Program-made: the position numbers and the translations under genes | Origin: JBBPZA01 sp963797015 | GTDB taxonomy: Bacteria > Actinomycetota > Thermoleophilia > Solirubrobacterales > Solirubrobacteraceae | Length of the DNA: 64,000 nt | Direction: 5' to 3' | NCBI GenBank assembly: GCA_963797015.1 | Contig: CAWCNV010000006.1 | Location: forward strand, 248,001-312,000 | Notes under the pieces: model-generated | Database searches by the model: none | The model's input: only the letters and a program-made list of their open reading frames with translations | Told to the model about the DNA's origin: nothing | In this document: in pieces, positions 8,083-16,414 of the stretch | Layout of the letters: each line of letters starts with the position of its first letter | How positions within the stretch are numbered: the first letter of the stretch is position 1

Positions 8083-9654
8083 ATGGTCCCGCGCCGCGTG
8101 CGCCTGCTCATCTTCCACGGCTACCTGCTCCGCGGGACAGGCTCGAACGTCTACAACGCGAACCTCGCCGCGGCGCTGGTGCGCGCCGGCCACGAGGTCC
8201 ACCTGTTCTGCCAGGACCTGCACGCGGACGAGCTGCCGTTCGTCGATGCGGTCGGGACGTGGCGAGATGGGGCGCTCGAGGTCGAGGTCCTGCGCGAGCC
8301 GGTGCGCTGCACCGCTTACCGGCCCGACATCGGGAAGGTGCTGCCCGTTTACGTGGCCGACCGCTACGAGGGCTTCGAGGCGCGCCCGTTCTCCGAGCTC
8401 TCCGACGCCGACGTCGAGGACTACGTCCAGCGCAACGTGACCGCGGTCCGCGACGTCGTGGCGCGCAGCGCGCCCGAGGGGGCGCTGGCCAACCACCTGG
8501 TCATGGGCCCCGCGATCCTCGCGCGGGCGCTGAGCGGGACAGGGATCGGCTTGGCGGTGAAGGTCCACGGCTCGGCGCTCGAGTACACGGTCAAGCGCGA
8601 CGCGCGCTTCGAGCCCTACGCGCGCGAGGGCACCGACGCGGCCGGCGTGGTGCTGGTCGGGTCCCACCACACAGGCGAGAGCCTGTGGGCGGCGCTCGGG
8701 GACCCGAGCCTGCCGTCGCGCACGCGGCTGGGCCCGCCCGGGGTGGACGTCGAGGCCTTCGTCCCGCGCGACCCGGGGCCCGCGGCCGAGGGCGTGCGCC
8801 GGCTCGCGACCGCGCTGCGCGCGCGCGGCGGCGGCATCGAGGGCCACGGATCGTTCGAGCGCGACCCGGCGGCCGCCGCGGCGGCGATCGAGGAACTTCG
8901 CCCGGGCGAGCAGCGGCTGGTGGTCTTCGTCGGCAAGCTGATCGTCAGCAAGGGGATCGACCTGCTGCTCGCCGCCTGGCCGGTGGTCCTCGCGCGCGTC
9001 CCCGACGCCCAGCTGGTGATCGTCGGCTTCGGCGCGTGGCGAGAGCAGGGCGAGCGCATGGTGCGCGCGCTGGCCGAGCGCGACGAGGCCGCGCTGGGGG
9101 AGATCGTGGAGGAGGGCCGCGCCGCCGAGGGCGGGCCGCGCGAGCCGCTGTCCTACCTGCGCGCGTTCCTTGCCGGCGAGGGTGCCGAGCCGGCCTACGC
9201 GCAGGCGGCGGCGGACCTCGAAAGGCGCATCGTGTTCACCGGCCGCCTGGAGCACGAGGAGCTCGCCGAGCTGCTGCCGGCGGCCGAGGCGCTCGTGGTC
9301 CCCAGCACGTTCCCCGAGGCCTTCGGCATGGTCGCCGCCGAGGCTGCGGCGTGCGGCGTGCTGCCGGTGGGCGCCGATCACTCCGGCCTGGCGGAGGTGG
9401 CCGGCCAGCTGGCCGAGAACGTGTTGCCCGAGGTGCGGGCGCTGCTCTCGTTCGAGCTCGGCGAAGGAGCGGTCGCGGGGCTGGCCGACCGCGTTGCCGG
9501 CTGGCTCGAGAGCCCGCCGGAGGTGCGAGCCCGGGCGCGCGAGGCGCTGGTCGCGACCGCCCGCGAGCGGTTCTCGTGGGACGGGGTCGCGCGCGGCGTG
9601 GTGGCCGCCGCGAGCGGCGATCTGCAGGCGCCGGAGCTCCGGCCCCTGGGATAG
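8083..9654 (+). CDS. Family-4-like glycosyltransferase
   Basis: A 523-residue GT-B fold enzyme. The N-terminal half opens with LLIFHGYLLRGTGSNVYN, the acceptor-side Rossmann strand and glycine loop. The C-terminal half holds the donor-site motifs VFVGKLIVSKGIDLLL and VVPSTFPEAFGMVAAEAAACG, including the E(x7)E pattern of GT4 retaining enzymes. There is no signal peptide, so it acts on the cytoplasmic side of the membrane, transferring an unknown sugar from a nucleotide donor. Its stop is 12 bp before the cytochrome-cupredoxin gene, so the two may be co-transcribed. Confidence 0.88.
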   Translation: MVPRRVRLLIFHGYLLRGTGSNVYNANLAAALVRAGHEVHLFCQDLHADELPFVDAVGTWRDGALEVEVLREPVRCTAYRPDIGKVLPVYVADRYEGFEARPFSELSDADVEDYVQRNVTAVRDVVARSAPEGALANHLVMGPAILARALSGTGIGLAVKVHGSALEYTVKRDARFEPYAREGTDAAGVVLVGSHHTGESLWAALGDPSLPSRTRLGPPGVDVEAFVPRDPGPAAEGVRRLATALRARGGGIEGHGSFERDPAAAAAAIEELRPGEQRLVVFVGKLIVSKGIDLLLAAWPVVLARVPDAQLVIVGFGAWREQGERMVRALAERDEAALGEIVEEGRAAEGGPREPLSYLRAFLAGEGAEPAYAQAAADLERRIVFTGRLEHEELAELLPAAEALVVPSTFPEAFGMVAAEAAACGVLPVGADHSGLAEVAGQLAENVLPEVRALLSFELGEGAVAGLADRVAGWLESPPEVRARAREALVATARERFSWDGVARGVVAAASGDLQAPELRPLG

Positions 9655-9666
9655 AGTGCGCGCCCG

Positions 9667-10464
9667 ATGAGATGGCGAAAGGGCAGAGCCCGCGCGGGGA
9701 TGGTCGCCGCGCTGGCGGGTGGCGCCGGGCTGCTCACCGCGCTCGGCGGCTGCGGGATCTCGTTCGACAGCGGCCAGGACAACCTGGTGGCCGGAAAGCA
9801 GCAGTTCGTGGCCAAGTGCGGCGCCTGCCACGTGCTCAACCGCGCCGGCACCAAGGGGACGGTGGGGCCCGACCTCGACGTCTCCTTCCAGCGCTCGATC
9901 CAGGACGGCCTCAAGCGAAGCACGATCGAGGGCATGGTCCGCGACCAGATCGCCCACCCGAACCCGCGCGGCATCCAGACCGGCCCGACGCCCCCGTTCG
10001 GCACCGGCAAGCCGGCCCCGCGGGTCAAGATGCCGGCCGATCTCGTCGATGGCAAGCAGGCCGAGAACGTTGCCGCCTACGTGGGCTTCGCCGTGGCCAG
10101 GCCCGGCAAGGACACCGGCACCCTGGCCACCGCGGTCCAGCAGGCGGGCGGCGGCAAGCCGATCGCGGCCACGAAGGGGGCGATCGACATCCCCGCCGAT
10201 CCGACCGGTCAGCTCGCATACGTGACCAAGCAGGCCTCCTCGCCGCCGGGCAAGCTGCTCGTCTCCTCGACCAACAAGTCCCCGACGCCGCATGACATCG
10301 CCATCCAGGGCCCGGGACTGAGCCTGACCAAGGGCGCGATCGTCAGCAACGGCGGCACCTCCAAGCTCCCGCCGGTGACGGTCAAGCCCGGCAAGTACGT
10401 GTTCTTCTGCACGGTCCCCGGGCATCGCCAGGCGGGGATGCAGGGGACGCTGACCGTCAAGTAG
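9667..10464 (+). CDS. Lipoprotein fusing a c-type cytochrome to a cupredoxin domain
   Basis: A 265-residue protein. A basic start, hydrophobic core and LGGC (Cys29) indicate a lipoprotein on the outer face of the membrane. A class I cytochrome c domain follows, with CGACH at 51-55 and the likely Met122 axial ligand in KMPADLVDG. After a short linker, a plastocyanin-like domain carries the full type-1 copper set: His209 in PHDI, Cys248 in FFCTVPGH, His253 and Met258. Both centres are one-electron carriers, so it could hand electrons to a terminal oxidase. It ends about 145 bp from the convergent ctaG gene, at the edge of the oxidase region. Confidence 0.88.
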   Translation: MRWRKGRARAGMVAALAGGAGLLTALGGCGISFDSGQDNLVAGKQQFVAKCGACHVLNRAGTKGTVGPDLDVSFQRSIQDGLKRSTIEGMVRDQIAHPNPRGIQTGPTPPFGTGKPAPRVKMPADLVDGKQAENVAAYVGFAVARPGKDTGTLATAVQQAGGGKPIAATKGAIDIPADPTGQLAYVTKQASSPPGKLLVSSTNKSPTPHDIAIQGPGLSLTKGAIVSNGGTSKLPPVTVKPGKYVFFCTVPGHRQAGMQGTLTVK

Positions 10465-10561
10465 GCGCGGTGGCGCCCCACGCGACCCTCGCGCCGGGTC
10501 GGGACGTGGTCTGGGATCGACGAGGGAAAGGAGGGGGGCCGAGAGTCGCCCGCCGCATTCT

Positions 10562-10600
10562 GACTCGAGTTATCGACCTCAGAGGTACATAAGTCGACTC
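10562..10600. repeat. 39-nt near-palindrome between convergent genes
   Basis: Fifteen of 19 base pairs are complementary about the centre. The core is ACCTCAGAGGT, and the outer arms carry CTCGAG and GTCGAC. It lies between the stop of the cytochrome-cupredoxin gene and the stop of ctaG. A bidirectional transcription terminator is the simplest reading; a protein-binding site is the alternative. Confidence 0.5.
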
Positions 10601-10609
10601 AGAAAGGAT

Positions 10610-11419
10610 TCAGCTCGACACCGGCGCGGTCCTCTTTGCCGCCTCTCGCTCCGCGCGGTCGTGCTCCGCTGCTGCCTTCCAGAAGAAGAACGCCAGCGCG
10701 AAGAGGATCACGAAGAAGTCCAGGCCGAGCATGAGCCCGCCGGCGATCTGCTGATCGGCTACCGGCGAGAGGCCGTGCGCGCGGGGGCGCTCGCCATAGA
10801 TCGCGAAGTAGACCGGGCGGCGGGTGATGACGAACGCCATCCCGAGGAACATGCCCATGAAGCGCGCTCCGAGGACGTGCCCGGCCTTCCACAGCTCGGC
10901 GCGCATCCGCGCGTGCTCGGGCTCGATCACCGGCCACCACACCAGCATCGCGCCGGCGACGAAGCACAGGTGCTGGATCGCGTGGAGGGCGGGGTGGTGC
11001 ATGGCGGCGGCGAACAGGACCTCGAAGTGCCAGCCGTAGAGCATCACGACGAACAGCGGGATCGCCACGTAGGGCCGGCGCAAGACGCGCAGAACGCGCC
11101 GCAGCCAGCGCTGCCGCGCGAGCGGGATGAGGACCGGCGGCGGCAGCATGTGCTGGAGCACGGGCGTGCGGAGGCCGACCAGGATCAGCGGCGCCGCGAC
11201 GTCGGCGATCAGCAGGTGCTGGGCCATGTGCGCGCTCATGAGGTCGGTGGACAGCGTGTCGATCGGCCCCAGCAGGCCGCTCGCCGTGGACAGCAGGCCG
11301 GCCGCGAACGAGAGCTGCTGCCACACCGGTATGCGCCGGCCGCGACCGTGCAGGACCAGCACGGCGCGCCCGTAGAGCACGGCGCCAAAGGCGATCAGGA
11401 TGGCGGGAGCCGCCTCCAC
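10610..11419 (-). CDS. ctaG: Cytochrome c oxidase assembly factor CtaG (caa3 type)
   Basis: A 269-residue integral membrane protein with about seven hydrophobic helices. Family features include SAHMAQHLLIADVAAPLI, YGWHFEVLFAAAMHHP and AIQHLCFVAGAMLVWWPVI, with the His residues used for metal handling. This is the CtaG/caa3 assembly family of Gram-positive bacteria, not the Cox11-type copper chaperone. It is needed for maturation of the oxidase in the membrane. It is the last gene of the A2-type cluster, 255 bp after the small membrane protein, with a hairpin in between, so it may have its own promoter. Confidence 0.88.
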   Translation of the reverse strand: MEAAPAILIAFGAVLYGRAVLVLHGRGRRIPVWQQLSFAAGLLSTASGLLGPIDTLSTDLMSAHMAQHLLIADVAAPLILVGLRTPVLQHMLPPPVLIPLARQRWLRRVLRVLRRPYVAIPLFVVMLYGWHFEVLFAAAMHHPALHAIQHLCFVAGAMLVWWPVIEPEHARMRAELWKAGHVLGARFMGMFLGMAFVITRRPVYFAIYGERPRAHGLSPVADQQIAGGLMLGLDFFVILFALAFFFWKAAAEHDRAEREAAKRTAPVSS

Positions 11420-11468
11420 GCGCCCATTGTGACGCGTGGGAGGCCGATCACTCCCGGGTACGGATGAA

Positions 11469-11500
11469 CCCGAGCGGTCACGCGGTGGGTTTCGCTCGGG
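11469..11500. terminator. Hairpin upstream of ctaG
   Basis: Perfect 8-bp arms CCCGAGCG and CGCTCGGG enclose a 16-nt loop. It lies after the cox operon end and before ctaG on the minus strand, so it could terminate or attenuate readthrough. There is no T-tract. The rest of the 11420-11674 gap shows only a 23-codon plus-strand ORF (11526-11597) with a good GGAGAGGAG site but no recognisable product. Confidence 0.35.
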
Positions 11501-11674
11501 AGGCCAGTCCGGAGAGGAGAGCCCGATGAGGAGCCGCGTGGTGAGCGGCGGCCGTGGCGATCGCCCGGCGTCGCCGGCGAAGGTGGCCCGCGCCTAGGGT
11601 GACCGGAGTCGCCCTCGTGGCGCTGCTGTTCGCAGCGGCAGGCTCCCCGCCGGCCTGCCCCGGAGCGGCGCCTC

Positions 11675-11785
11675 CTAGAAGATCGCCCGCGCGAGAAGCA
11701 CGATGAGCACGATCGCCACCACCACGGCGGCGACCCAGAGGAGGAAGCGGAACGCCTCCTGCTCGGAGCGGAGGGGATTGAGCAC
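11675..11785 (-). CDS. 36-residue single-span membrane protein of the A2 oxidase cluster
   Basis: GTG start at 11785, TAG stop at 11675. The peptide begins MLNPLRSEQEAFRF and continues as one long hydrophobic helix (WVAAVVVAIVLIVLL) ending ARAIF. Its position directly after ctaE, coding on the same strand, suggests a small structural or assembly subunit of the oxidase. It is not a clear match to any named subunit. The first six codons plus a TAG stop are also present upstream because of an exact 23-bp tandem duplication, so two GTG starts are presented to the ribosome but only the downstream one reads through. Confidence 0.6.
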   Translation of the reverse strand: MLNPLRSEQEAFRFLLWVAAVVVAIVLIVLLARAIF

Positions 11786-11813
11786 GGCTAGCGGAGGGGA
11801 TTGAGCACGGCTA
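11768..11813. repeat. Exact 23-bp tandem duplication spanning the ctaE stop
   Basis: Two adjacent identical 23-bp units, 11768-11790 and 11791-11813. The upstream one (in minus-strand sense) contains the ctaE stop codon and a decoy start followed six codons later by TAG. The second contains the true start of the 36-residue gene. Confidence 0.9.
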
Positions 11814-12431
11814 CAGCACGTAGACGGTGCTGTAGACGATGATCCACATGATGTCGACGAAGTGCCAGTAGATCCCCGGCACCTCGACGCCCCGGTGCTC
11901 CGCCGCCGAGTAGTGGCCGCGGAACGCGCGGACGGTGACCATCGCCAGCAGCGTGAGCCCGACGAAGACGTGCGCCCCGTGCAGGCCGGTGAGGCCGTAG
12001 AAGATCGAGCCCTGGGCCGTGTCGTGGGGGGCGAAGCCGATGTGCACGTACTCGTTGATCTGCACGAACAGGAACGTCGCGCCCAGCACGAAGGTCGAGA
12101 GGATCCCCGCCTTCAACCCGAAGCGGTTCTCGTTCTTGATCGAGGTCAGCGCCCAGTGCATGGTCAGCGACGAGGACAGCAGGATCGCCGTGTTGACCCC
12201 GGCCACCGCCACCGGCAGCTCGGTTCCCGGCGCCGGCCAGGGGTTGTTCAGCACGACCCGGATGAAGAAGTAGGCCGTGAAGAAGGCCCCGAAGATCATG
12301 ATCTCCGAGATGATGAAAAGCAGCATCCCCAGGGTCTGGGGATCGACCCGCGAGGACCGGTTGGCCTCTGGCGGGTGGGCCTCGTGCTCGTGCTCGTGCT
12401 CGTGCCCGATGCTGACGGCGCCGGCTTCCAT
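11811..12431 (-). CDS. ctaE: Cytochrome c oxidase subunit III
   Basis: A 206-residue membrane protein; ATG 12431 is preceded by a GGAGGA site. Five hydrophobic segments follow an unusual N-terminus in which His and Glu alternate (HEHEHEHEAH). Family marks include LLFIISEIMIFGAFF, LTGLHGAHVFVGL and YWHFVDIMWIIVYSTVYVL at the end. Subunit III stabilises subunit I and its proton uptake. This is the only ctaE in the window although there are two ctaD genes. It lies 8 bp after the USP-like gene, inside the A2 operon. Confidence 0.93.
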   Translation of the reverse strand: MEAGAVSIGHEHEHEHEAHPPEANRSSRVDPQTLGMLLFIISEIMIFGAFFTAYFFIRVVLNNPWPAPGTELPVAVAGVNTAILLSSSLTMHWALTSIKNENRFGLKAGILSTFVLGATFLFVQINEYVHIGFAPHDTAQGSIFYGLTGLHGAHVFVGLTLLAMVTVRAFRGHYSAAEHRGVEVPGIYWHFVDIMWIIVYSTVYVL

Positions 12432-12439
12432 GGCTCCTC

Positions 12440-13273
12440 CTAGCGAGCCGCCGCGGGCTCTGACTCGGCGACGACGTGCTCGACCGGCTTGCCCGACACG
12501 CCGCGCACGCGCTCGATCAGGTCTGCGCGCAGCCAGCCCGACTTCGTCTCCGGGAAGGTGGAGATCACGATGTCGGAGACGCGGAAGAACTGCAGCGCGT
12601 TGATCGTCGCGTCGTAGGGGTCGGGCTCGCCGATCATCCCGGCGCACAGCAGGCCCTCGGCGCGCATGTTCCGGAGCGTCGCGTTGAGGCGCTCGCGCGC
12701 CTCGCGGGCGGCGTGGCCCTGCCCGTGGGGCTGGGGCACGACGACGATGTAGAGGTGGCGCCCGTCCTCGGCCTTGGCCTTCAGGCGGTCGAGCAGCGCG
12801 CGCTCGCCGACCGTCTGGTTGGCCACCACGAGCGTGACCGGGAACGGGAGGTCCTCGGCGTCGAGGTCGACGACGATGTGCTCCACCGGCAGGCCGGACT
12901 CGTGGCGGATGCGCTCGACGAGGTCGCGCCGCAGCCAGCCCGAGACCGTGGCCGGCTTGGTCGAGACGATCACCATGTCGGGCTGGAACTCGGCGATCGC
13001 GTCCACGGCCGCGGCGAACGGATCGCGGTCGCCGACCTCGCCCTCGATCTCGAAGCCCTCGCTGGCCATGAACTGGCGCGCGAGGTCGAGTCGCACCTTG
13101 GCGGCGTCCTCCACCGCCTCGAGGTAGATGATCCCGCCCGACTTCGGACGGGTCTGCGGGATGACGAGCGCGAAGGAGGTGTCGCCCTCCTTCTTGAGAT
13201 CGCGGACGCGATCGAGCAGCTTGCGGCTGCCGACGGTCTCGTTGGCCACGACCAGCACCTTGCGTTCAGCCAC
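12440..13273 (-). CDS. Tandem USP-like nucleotide-binding-fold protein inside the cox operon
   Basis: A 277-residue soluble protein, GTG start with a GGAGGG site. It is an internal duplication. Residues about 4-130 and 148-270 both follow the order VLVVANETVGSRKLLDR ... IVSTKPATVSGWLRRDLVERI ... LPVEHIVVD, against TLVVANQTVGERALLDR ... ISTFPETKSGWLRADLIERV ... KPVEHVVAE. The alternating strand/helix pattern resembles universal stress protein or HUP-type domains, but the classic ATP motif G2xG9xGS is not visible. It sits between ctaD and ctaE with gaps of 14 and 8 bp, so it is co-expressed with the oxidase. Its role there is unknown. Confidence 0.75.
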   Translation of the reverse strand: MAERKVLVVANETVGSRKLLDRVRDLKKEGDTSFALVIPQTRPKSGGIIYLEAVEDAAKVRLDLARQFMASEGFEIEGEVGDRDPFAAAVDAIAEFQPDMVIVSTKPATVSGWLRRDLVERIRHESGLPVEHIVVDLDAEDLPFPVTLVVANQTVGERALLDRLKAKAEDGRHLYIVVVPQPHGQGHAAREARERLNATLRNMRAEGLLCAGMIGEPDPYDATINALQFFRVSDIVISTFPETKSGWLRADLIERVRGVSGKPVEHVVAESEPAAAR

Positions 13274-13287
13274 GGGTCAGGCCCTCC

Positions 13288-15195
13288 TCACTCGGTACTC
13301 GGTCTGGTCGCCACCGTGCCGGCGGGACGCGCCTCGGTCGGGGCCTTGAAGATCCCGTGCACGGCGCCGGGGATGCCGTACTCGTAGGGCCCGCCGACGA
13401 CCGTCGGCACCTGGTCGAAGTTGAAGATCGGCGGCGGCGAGGAGACCTGCCACTCGAGCGTCAGCGCGCGCCACGGGTTGGCGGCCGCGCGCGGCCCGCC
13501 GCGCCAGCTCGAGACCATGTTGTAGACGAACACGAGCGTGCTGAGCCCGACCACGAAGCTCGACAGCGAGATGAAGAGGTTCCAGCCCGCGAACTTCTCG
13601 GCGTAGTCGGAGACGCGACGCGGCATGCCCTCCAGGCCGATCACGTGCATCGGCCCGAAGGTCATGTTGAAGCCGACGAAGGTCAGCCAGAAGTGCAGCT
13701 TGCCGAGCGTCTCGTCGAACATCCGCCCGGTCATCTTCGGGAACCAGTAGTAGACGCCCGCGAAGATCGTGAACAGCGATCCGCCGAACAGCACGTAGTG
13801 GATGTGGGCGACGATGAAGTAGGTGTCCGAGACGTGGATGTCGATCGGGATGATCGCCAGCATCACGCCGCTGATCCCGCCCAGCACGAACATCGTCAGG
13901 AAGCCCAGCGCGAAGAGCATCGGCGTGTCCAGGTGCAGCACGCCGCGCCACAGCGTCGCCAGCCACGAGAACACCTTGATCCCGGTCGGCACGGCGATGA
14001 TCGCCGTGGTGATCATCATCGGGATGCGGATCCAGGACTGCATGCCCGAGACGAACATGTGGTGGGCCCAGACCGTGAAGCCGAGCACGACGATGGCCAG
14101 CAGCGAGAAGGCCATCATCCGGTAGCCGAAGATCGGCTTGCGGGCCTTCACCGCGAGGATCTCCGAGATGATCCCGAAGCCCGGCAGCATCATGATGTAG
14201 ACGGCCGGGTGCGAGTAGAACCAGAAGACGTGCTGGTACATGATCACGTCGCCGTTGGTGCCCGCGGCCAGGCCGGTCTGGAAGAAGTTGAAGTGGAGCG
14301 CCCGGTCGAGCAGGACGAGGAATTGCGAGGCGGCGATGAACGGGGTCGCGATCACGACCAGCAGCGATGTCGAGAAGTTCGCCCACACCAGCAGCGGCAT
14401 GCGCCAGAAGCTCATGCCCGGCGCGCGCATGGTGATGATCGTGACCAGGAAGTTGAGCGCGGTCAGGACCGACGACGCGCCCGCGAACTGCACCGCGATC
14501 GTGAAGAACACCTGGCCGATCGGCAGGTCGGTCGACAGCGGCGCGTAGGCGGTCCAGCCCGACGAGAACGATCCTCCGGGCGCGAAGAAGCTCGCGACCA
14601 TCATCAGCCCGGCGATAGGGAGCAGCCAGTAGGAGAGCGCGTTGAGCCGCGGGAAGGCCATGTCCGGCGCGCCGATCATGAGCGGCAGGACGAAGTTCGC
14701 CAGCCCGGCGAAGACCGGGATGATGAACAGGAAGATCAGGATCGACGCGTGGACCGAGAAGAGCCCGTTGTAGGTGTCAGCGTCGACGAACTGCGAGCCG
14801 GGCGCGGCGAGCTCGGCGCGCATCAGCATGGCGAGCATGCCGCCCACCAGCAGGAAGAAGAACGACGTCACGGTGTACTGGACGCCGATGACCTTGTGGT
14901 CGGTGTTGATCCGGAAGTAGTCCTTCCAGCTGCGGGCACCGTGGCCCGAGTGGTCCTCGGGGCGCGTGGGACGGCCGGCGGCCCAGTAGAACCAGTAGTC
15001 GAAGCCGCCCATGCCGACGAGGAAGAAGATCGGCGCGGCCAGCAGCGAGACGGTGAGCACCGCCTCGCCGTCGAGCACGGGGTCGTAGTTCAGCGCCAGC
15101 CGCAGCAGGATCGTCAGGGCGTAGGCGAATCCGATCCCGAGGGCGAAGCCGAGGGCCCCGCGGTACCAGCCGGGTGCCCGCAAGCGGGCGGCCAT
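13288..15195 (-). CDS. ctaD: Cytochrome c oxidase subunit I, A2 (caa3) type
   Basis: A 635-residue protein from ATG 15195, preceded by a GGGAGG site 22 bp after the ctaC stop. Two extra N-terminal helices come before the usual 12-helix core. Ligands seen include SVHASI (heme a), YSHPAVY at about 327-333 (CuB His and the cross-linked Tyr), VWAHHMF (two CuB His) and VAHIHYV (heme a3 and a His). YSHPAV in place of GHPEV marks the A2 subgroup, where the D-channel Glu is replaced functionally by Tyr-Ser. Together with the cytochrome-tailed CtaC this makes a caa3-type proton-pumping oxidase. Confidence 0.96.
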   Translation of the reverse strand: MAARLRAPGWYRGALGFALGIGFAYALTILLRLALNYDPVLDGEAVLTVSLLAAPIFFLVGMGGFDYWFYWAAGRPTRPEDHSGHGARSWKDYFRINTDHKVIGVQYTVTSFFFLLVGGMLAMLMRAELAAPGSQFVDADTYNGLFSVHASILIFLFIIPVFAGLANFVLPLMIGAPDMAFPRLNALSYWLLPIAGLMMVASFFAPGGSFSSGWTAYAPLSTDLPIGQVFFTIAVQFAGASSVLTALNFLVTIITMRAPGMSFWRMPLLVWANFSTSLLVVIATPFIAASQFLVLLDRALHFNFFQTGLAAGTNGDVIMYQHVFWFYSHPAVYIMMLPGFGIISEILAVKARKPIFGYRMMAFSLLAIVVLGFTVWAHHMFVSGMQSWIRIPMMITTAIIAVPTGIKVFSWLATLWRGVLHLDTPMLFALGFLTMFVLGGISGVMLAIIPIDIHVSDTYFIVAHIHYVLFGGSLFTIFAGVYYWFPKMTGRMFDETLGKLHFWLTFVGFNMTFGPMHVIGLEGMPRRVSDYAEKFAGWNLFISLSSFVVGLSTLVFVYNMVSSWRGGPRAAANPWRALTLEWQVSSPPPIFNFDQVPTVVGGPYEYGIPGAVHGIFKAPTEARPAGTVATRPSTE

Positions 15196-15217
15196 CTCTA
15201 GCTGCACCTCCCGTACG

Positions 15218-16282
15218 TCATTTCGCGGCGACCTTCTCAAGATACGCCACCAGCGCGGCCAGTTGCTGCTTGGACAGGGTGGTGGCGTAGTTCTCGGGCA
15301 TGATGTTCGGCGAGAAGCCCTTGGCGATCTGCGCGTTCGGGGTCAGGATCGACTGGCGGATGAACGCCGCGTCCTTGCCCTTGAGCACCTGGCCGAGGTT
15401 CGGGCCGGTCGTGCCGGTCGTGCCGGCCGCGGCCAGCGTATGGCAGCTGCCGCAGGCGGGCTGGGCCGTCTGAGTGAAGATCATGCGACCGGCGGCCGTC
15501 GCCTCGCCGCCGCCGGAGGGGGCGGGCGCGGGCGCGGCGGCGCCGCGGGCCTGCTTGGCGATCCACAGCTTGAACGCGGCGGGCGTGACCACGTGGACGG
15601 TCGAGCGCATCGCCGCGTGTCCCAGGCCGCACAGCTCGGCGCACACCACCGGGTAGGTGCCGAGCCTGTTCGGGGTGATGCGGTACTTGGTGAGGAGCCC
15701 CGGCACCGCGTCGATCTTCATGCGGAAGTTGGGCACCCAGAAGTCGTGGATCACGTCCTTGGACCGGACCTTGAACTCGATCGGCCGGTCCTTGGGCAGG
15801 TAGAGCACGTTCGTGCTGACCGGCCTTGAGCCCGTGCTCGCGGCCGGGTACTGGTAGTTCCACGCGAACTGCTCGCCGGTGACGTTGACCACCATCGTGT
15901 TCGGCTTGGGCTTCTCGATCCGGTGCAGGACGACGTAGGCGTAGGTGCACAGGCCCACGAGCAGCATCGCCGGGATCGCGGTCCAGACGACCTCGAGCGA
16001 GGTGTTGCCGTGGATCGGCGGGCCGTCCTTGAGCTCCTCGCCGGGCCTCATGCGGAACTTCCACACGCAGAAGAGGACCACGACCTCCACCAGCACGAAG
16101 ACCGGCACCGAGACCACCAGCAGGACGTTGAACAGGTAGTCGATGTCGTCGGCCTGCGTGGAGGCCTCGCTGGGGAACCAGTTGATCGACAGCGCGATCA
16201 CGATGCCGATCGCCGAGGCCACGGCGCCCAGCGCGAGCATCTGCGCCAGCGGGTGGCGCCTCACCGCCGATTCCCCTTCCAC
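15218..16282 (-). CDS. ctaC: Cytochrome c oxidase subunit II with fused cytochrome c domain
   Basis: About 354 residues. The start is GTG 16282 or GTG 16264. Hydrophobic segments lie near 12-33, 49-75 and 98-119. The extracytoplasmic CuA domain has His179, then CAELCGLGH with Cys214, Glu216, Cys218, His222, and Met225. A Pro/Ala linker leads to a class I cytochrome c domain (CGSCH 277-281, Met328 in NIMPEN). This covalent electron donor defines caa3 oxidases. It is the first gene of the operon ctaC-ctaD-USP-like-ctaE-small ORF and is divergent from the CBS-domain gene. Confidence 0.95.
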   Translation of the reverse strand: MEGESAVRRHPLAQMLALGAVASAIGIVIALSINWFPSEASTQADDIDYLFNVLLVVSVPVFVLVEVVVLFCVWKFRMRPGEELKDGPPIHGNTSLEVVWTAIPAMLLVGLCTYAYVVLHRIEKPKPNTMVVNVTGEQFAWNYQYPAASTGSRPVSTNVLYLPKDRPIEFKVRSKDVIHDFWVPNFRMKIDAVPGLLTKYRITPNRLGTYPVVCAELCGLGHAAMRSTVHVVTPAAFKLWIAKQARGAAAPAPAPSGGGEATAAGRMIFTQTAQPACGSCHTLAAAGTTGTTGPNLGQVLKGKDAAFIRQSILTPNAQIAKGFSPNIMPENYATTLSKQQLAALVAYLEKVAAK

Positions 16283-16414
16283 GCCATGGTCGCGGCATCC
16301 TATGGGACGCCGCCGCCGGAGGAGTCGTCAGGCGCGGGCGCCTTCGAACGACCCTGGTATGGTCAGAGCGGCATTGCGCTAATCGTTGCAAGCGGCTGGT
16401 TGGAGGAGCTAGCG

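Noticed and set aside
11600..11707. Plus-strand GTG frame with a signal-peptide-like start (VALVALLFAAAG)
   Set aside because: Only 35 codons, no conserved domain, and it overlaps the better-supported 36-residue minus-strand gene.
13357..15201. Long plus-strand open frame (614 codons) opposite ctaD
   Set aside because: The minus strand encodes an undoubted oxidase subunit. The antisense frame is His/Asp/Arg-rich noise caused by GC-rich third codon positions.
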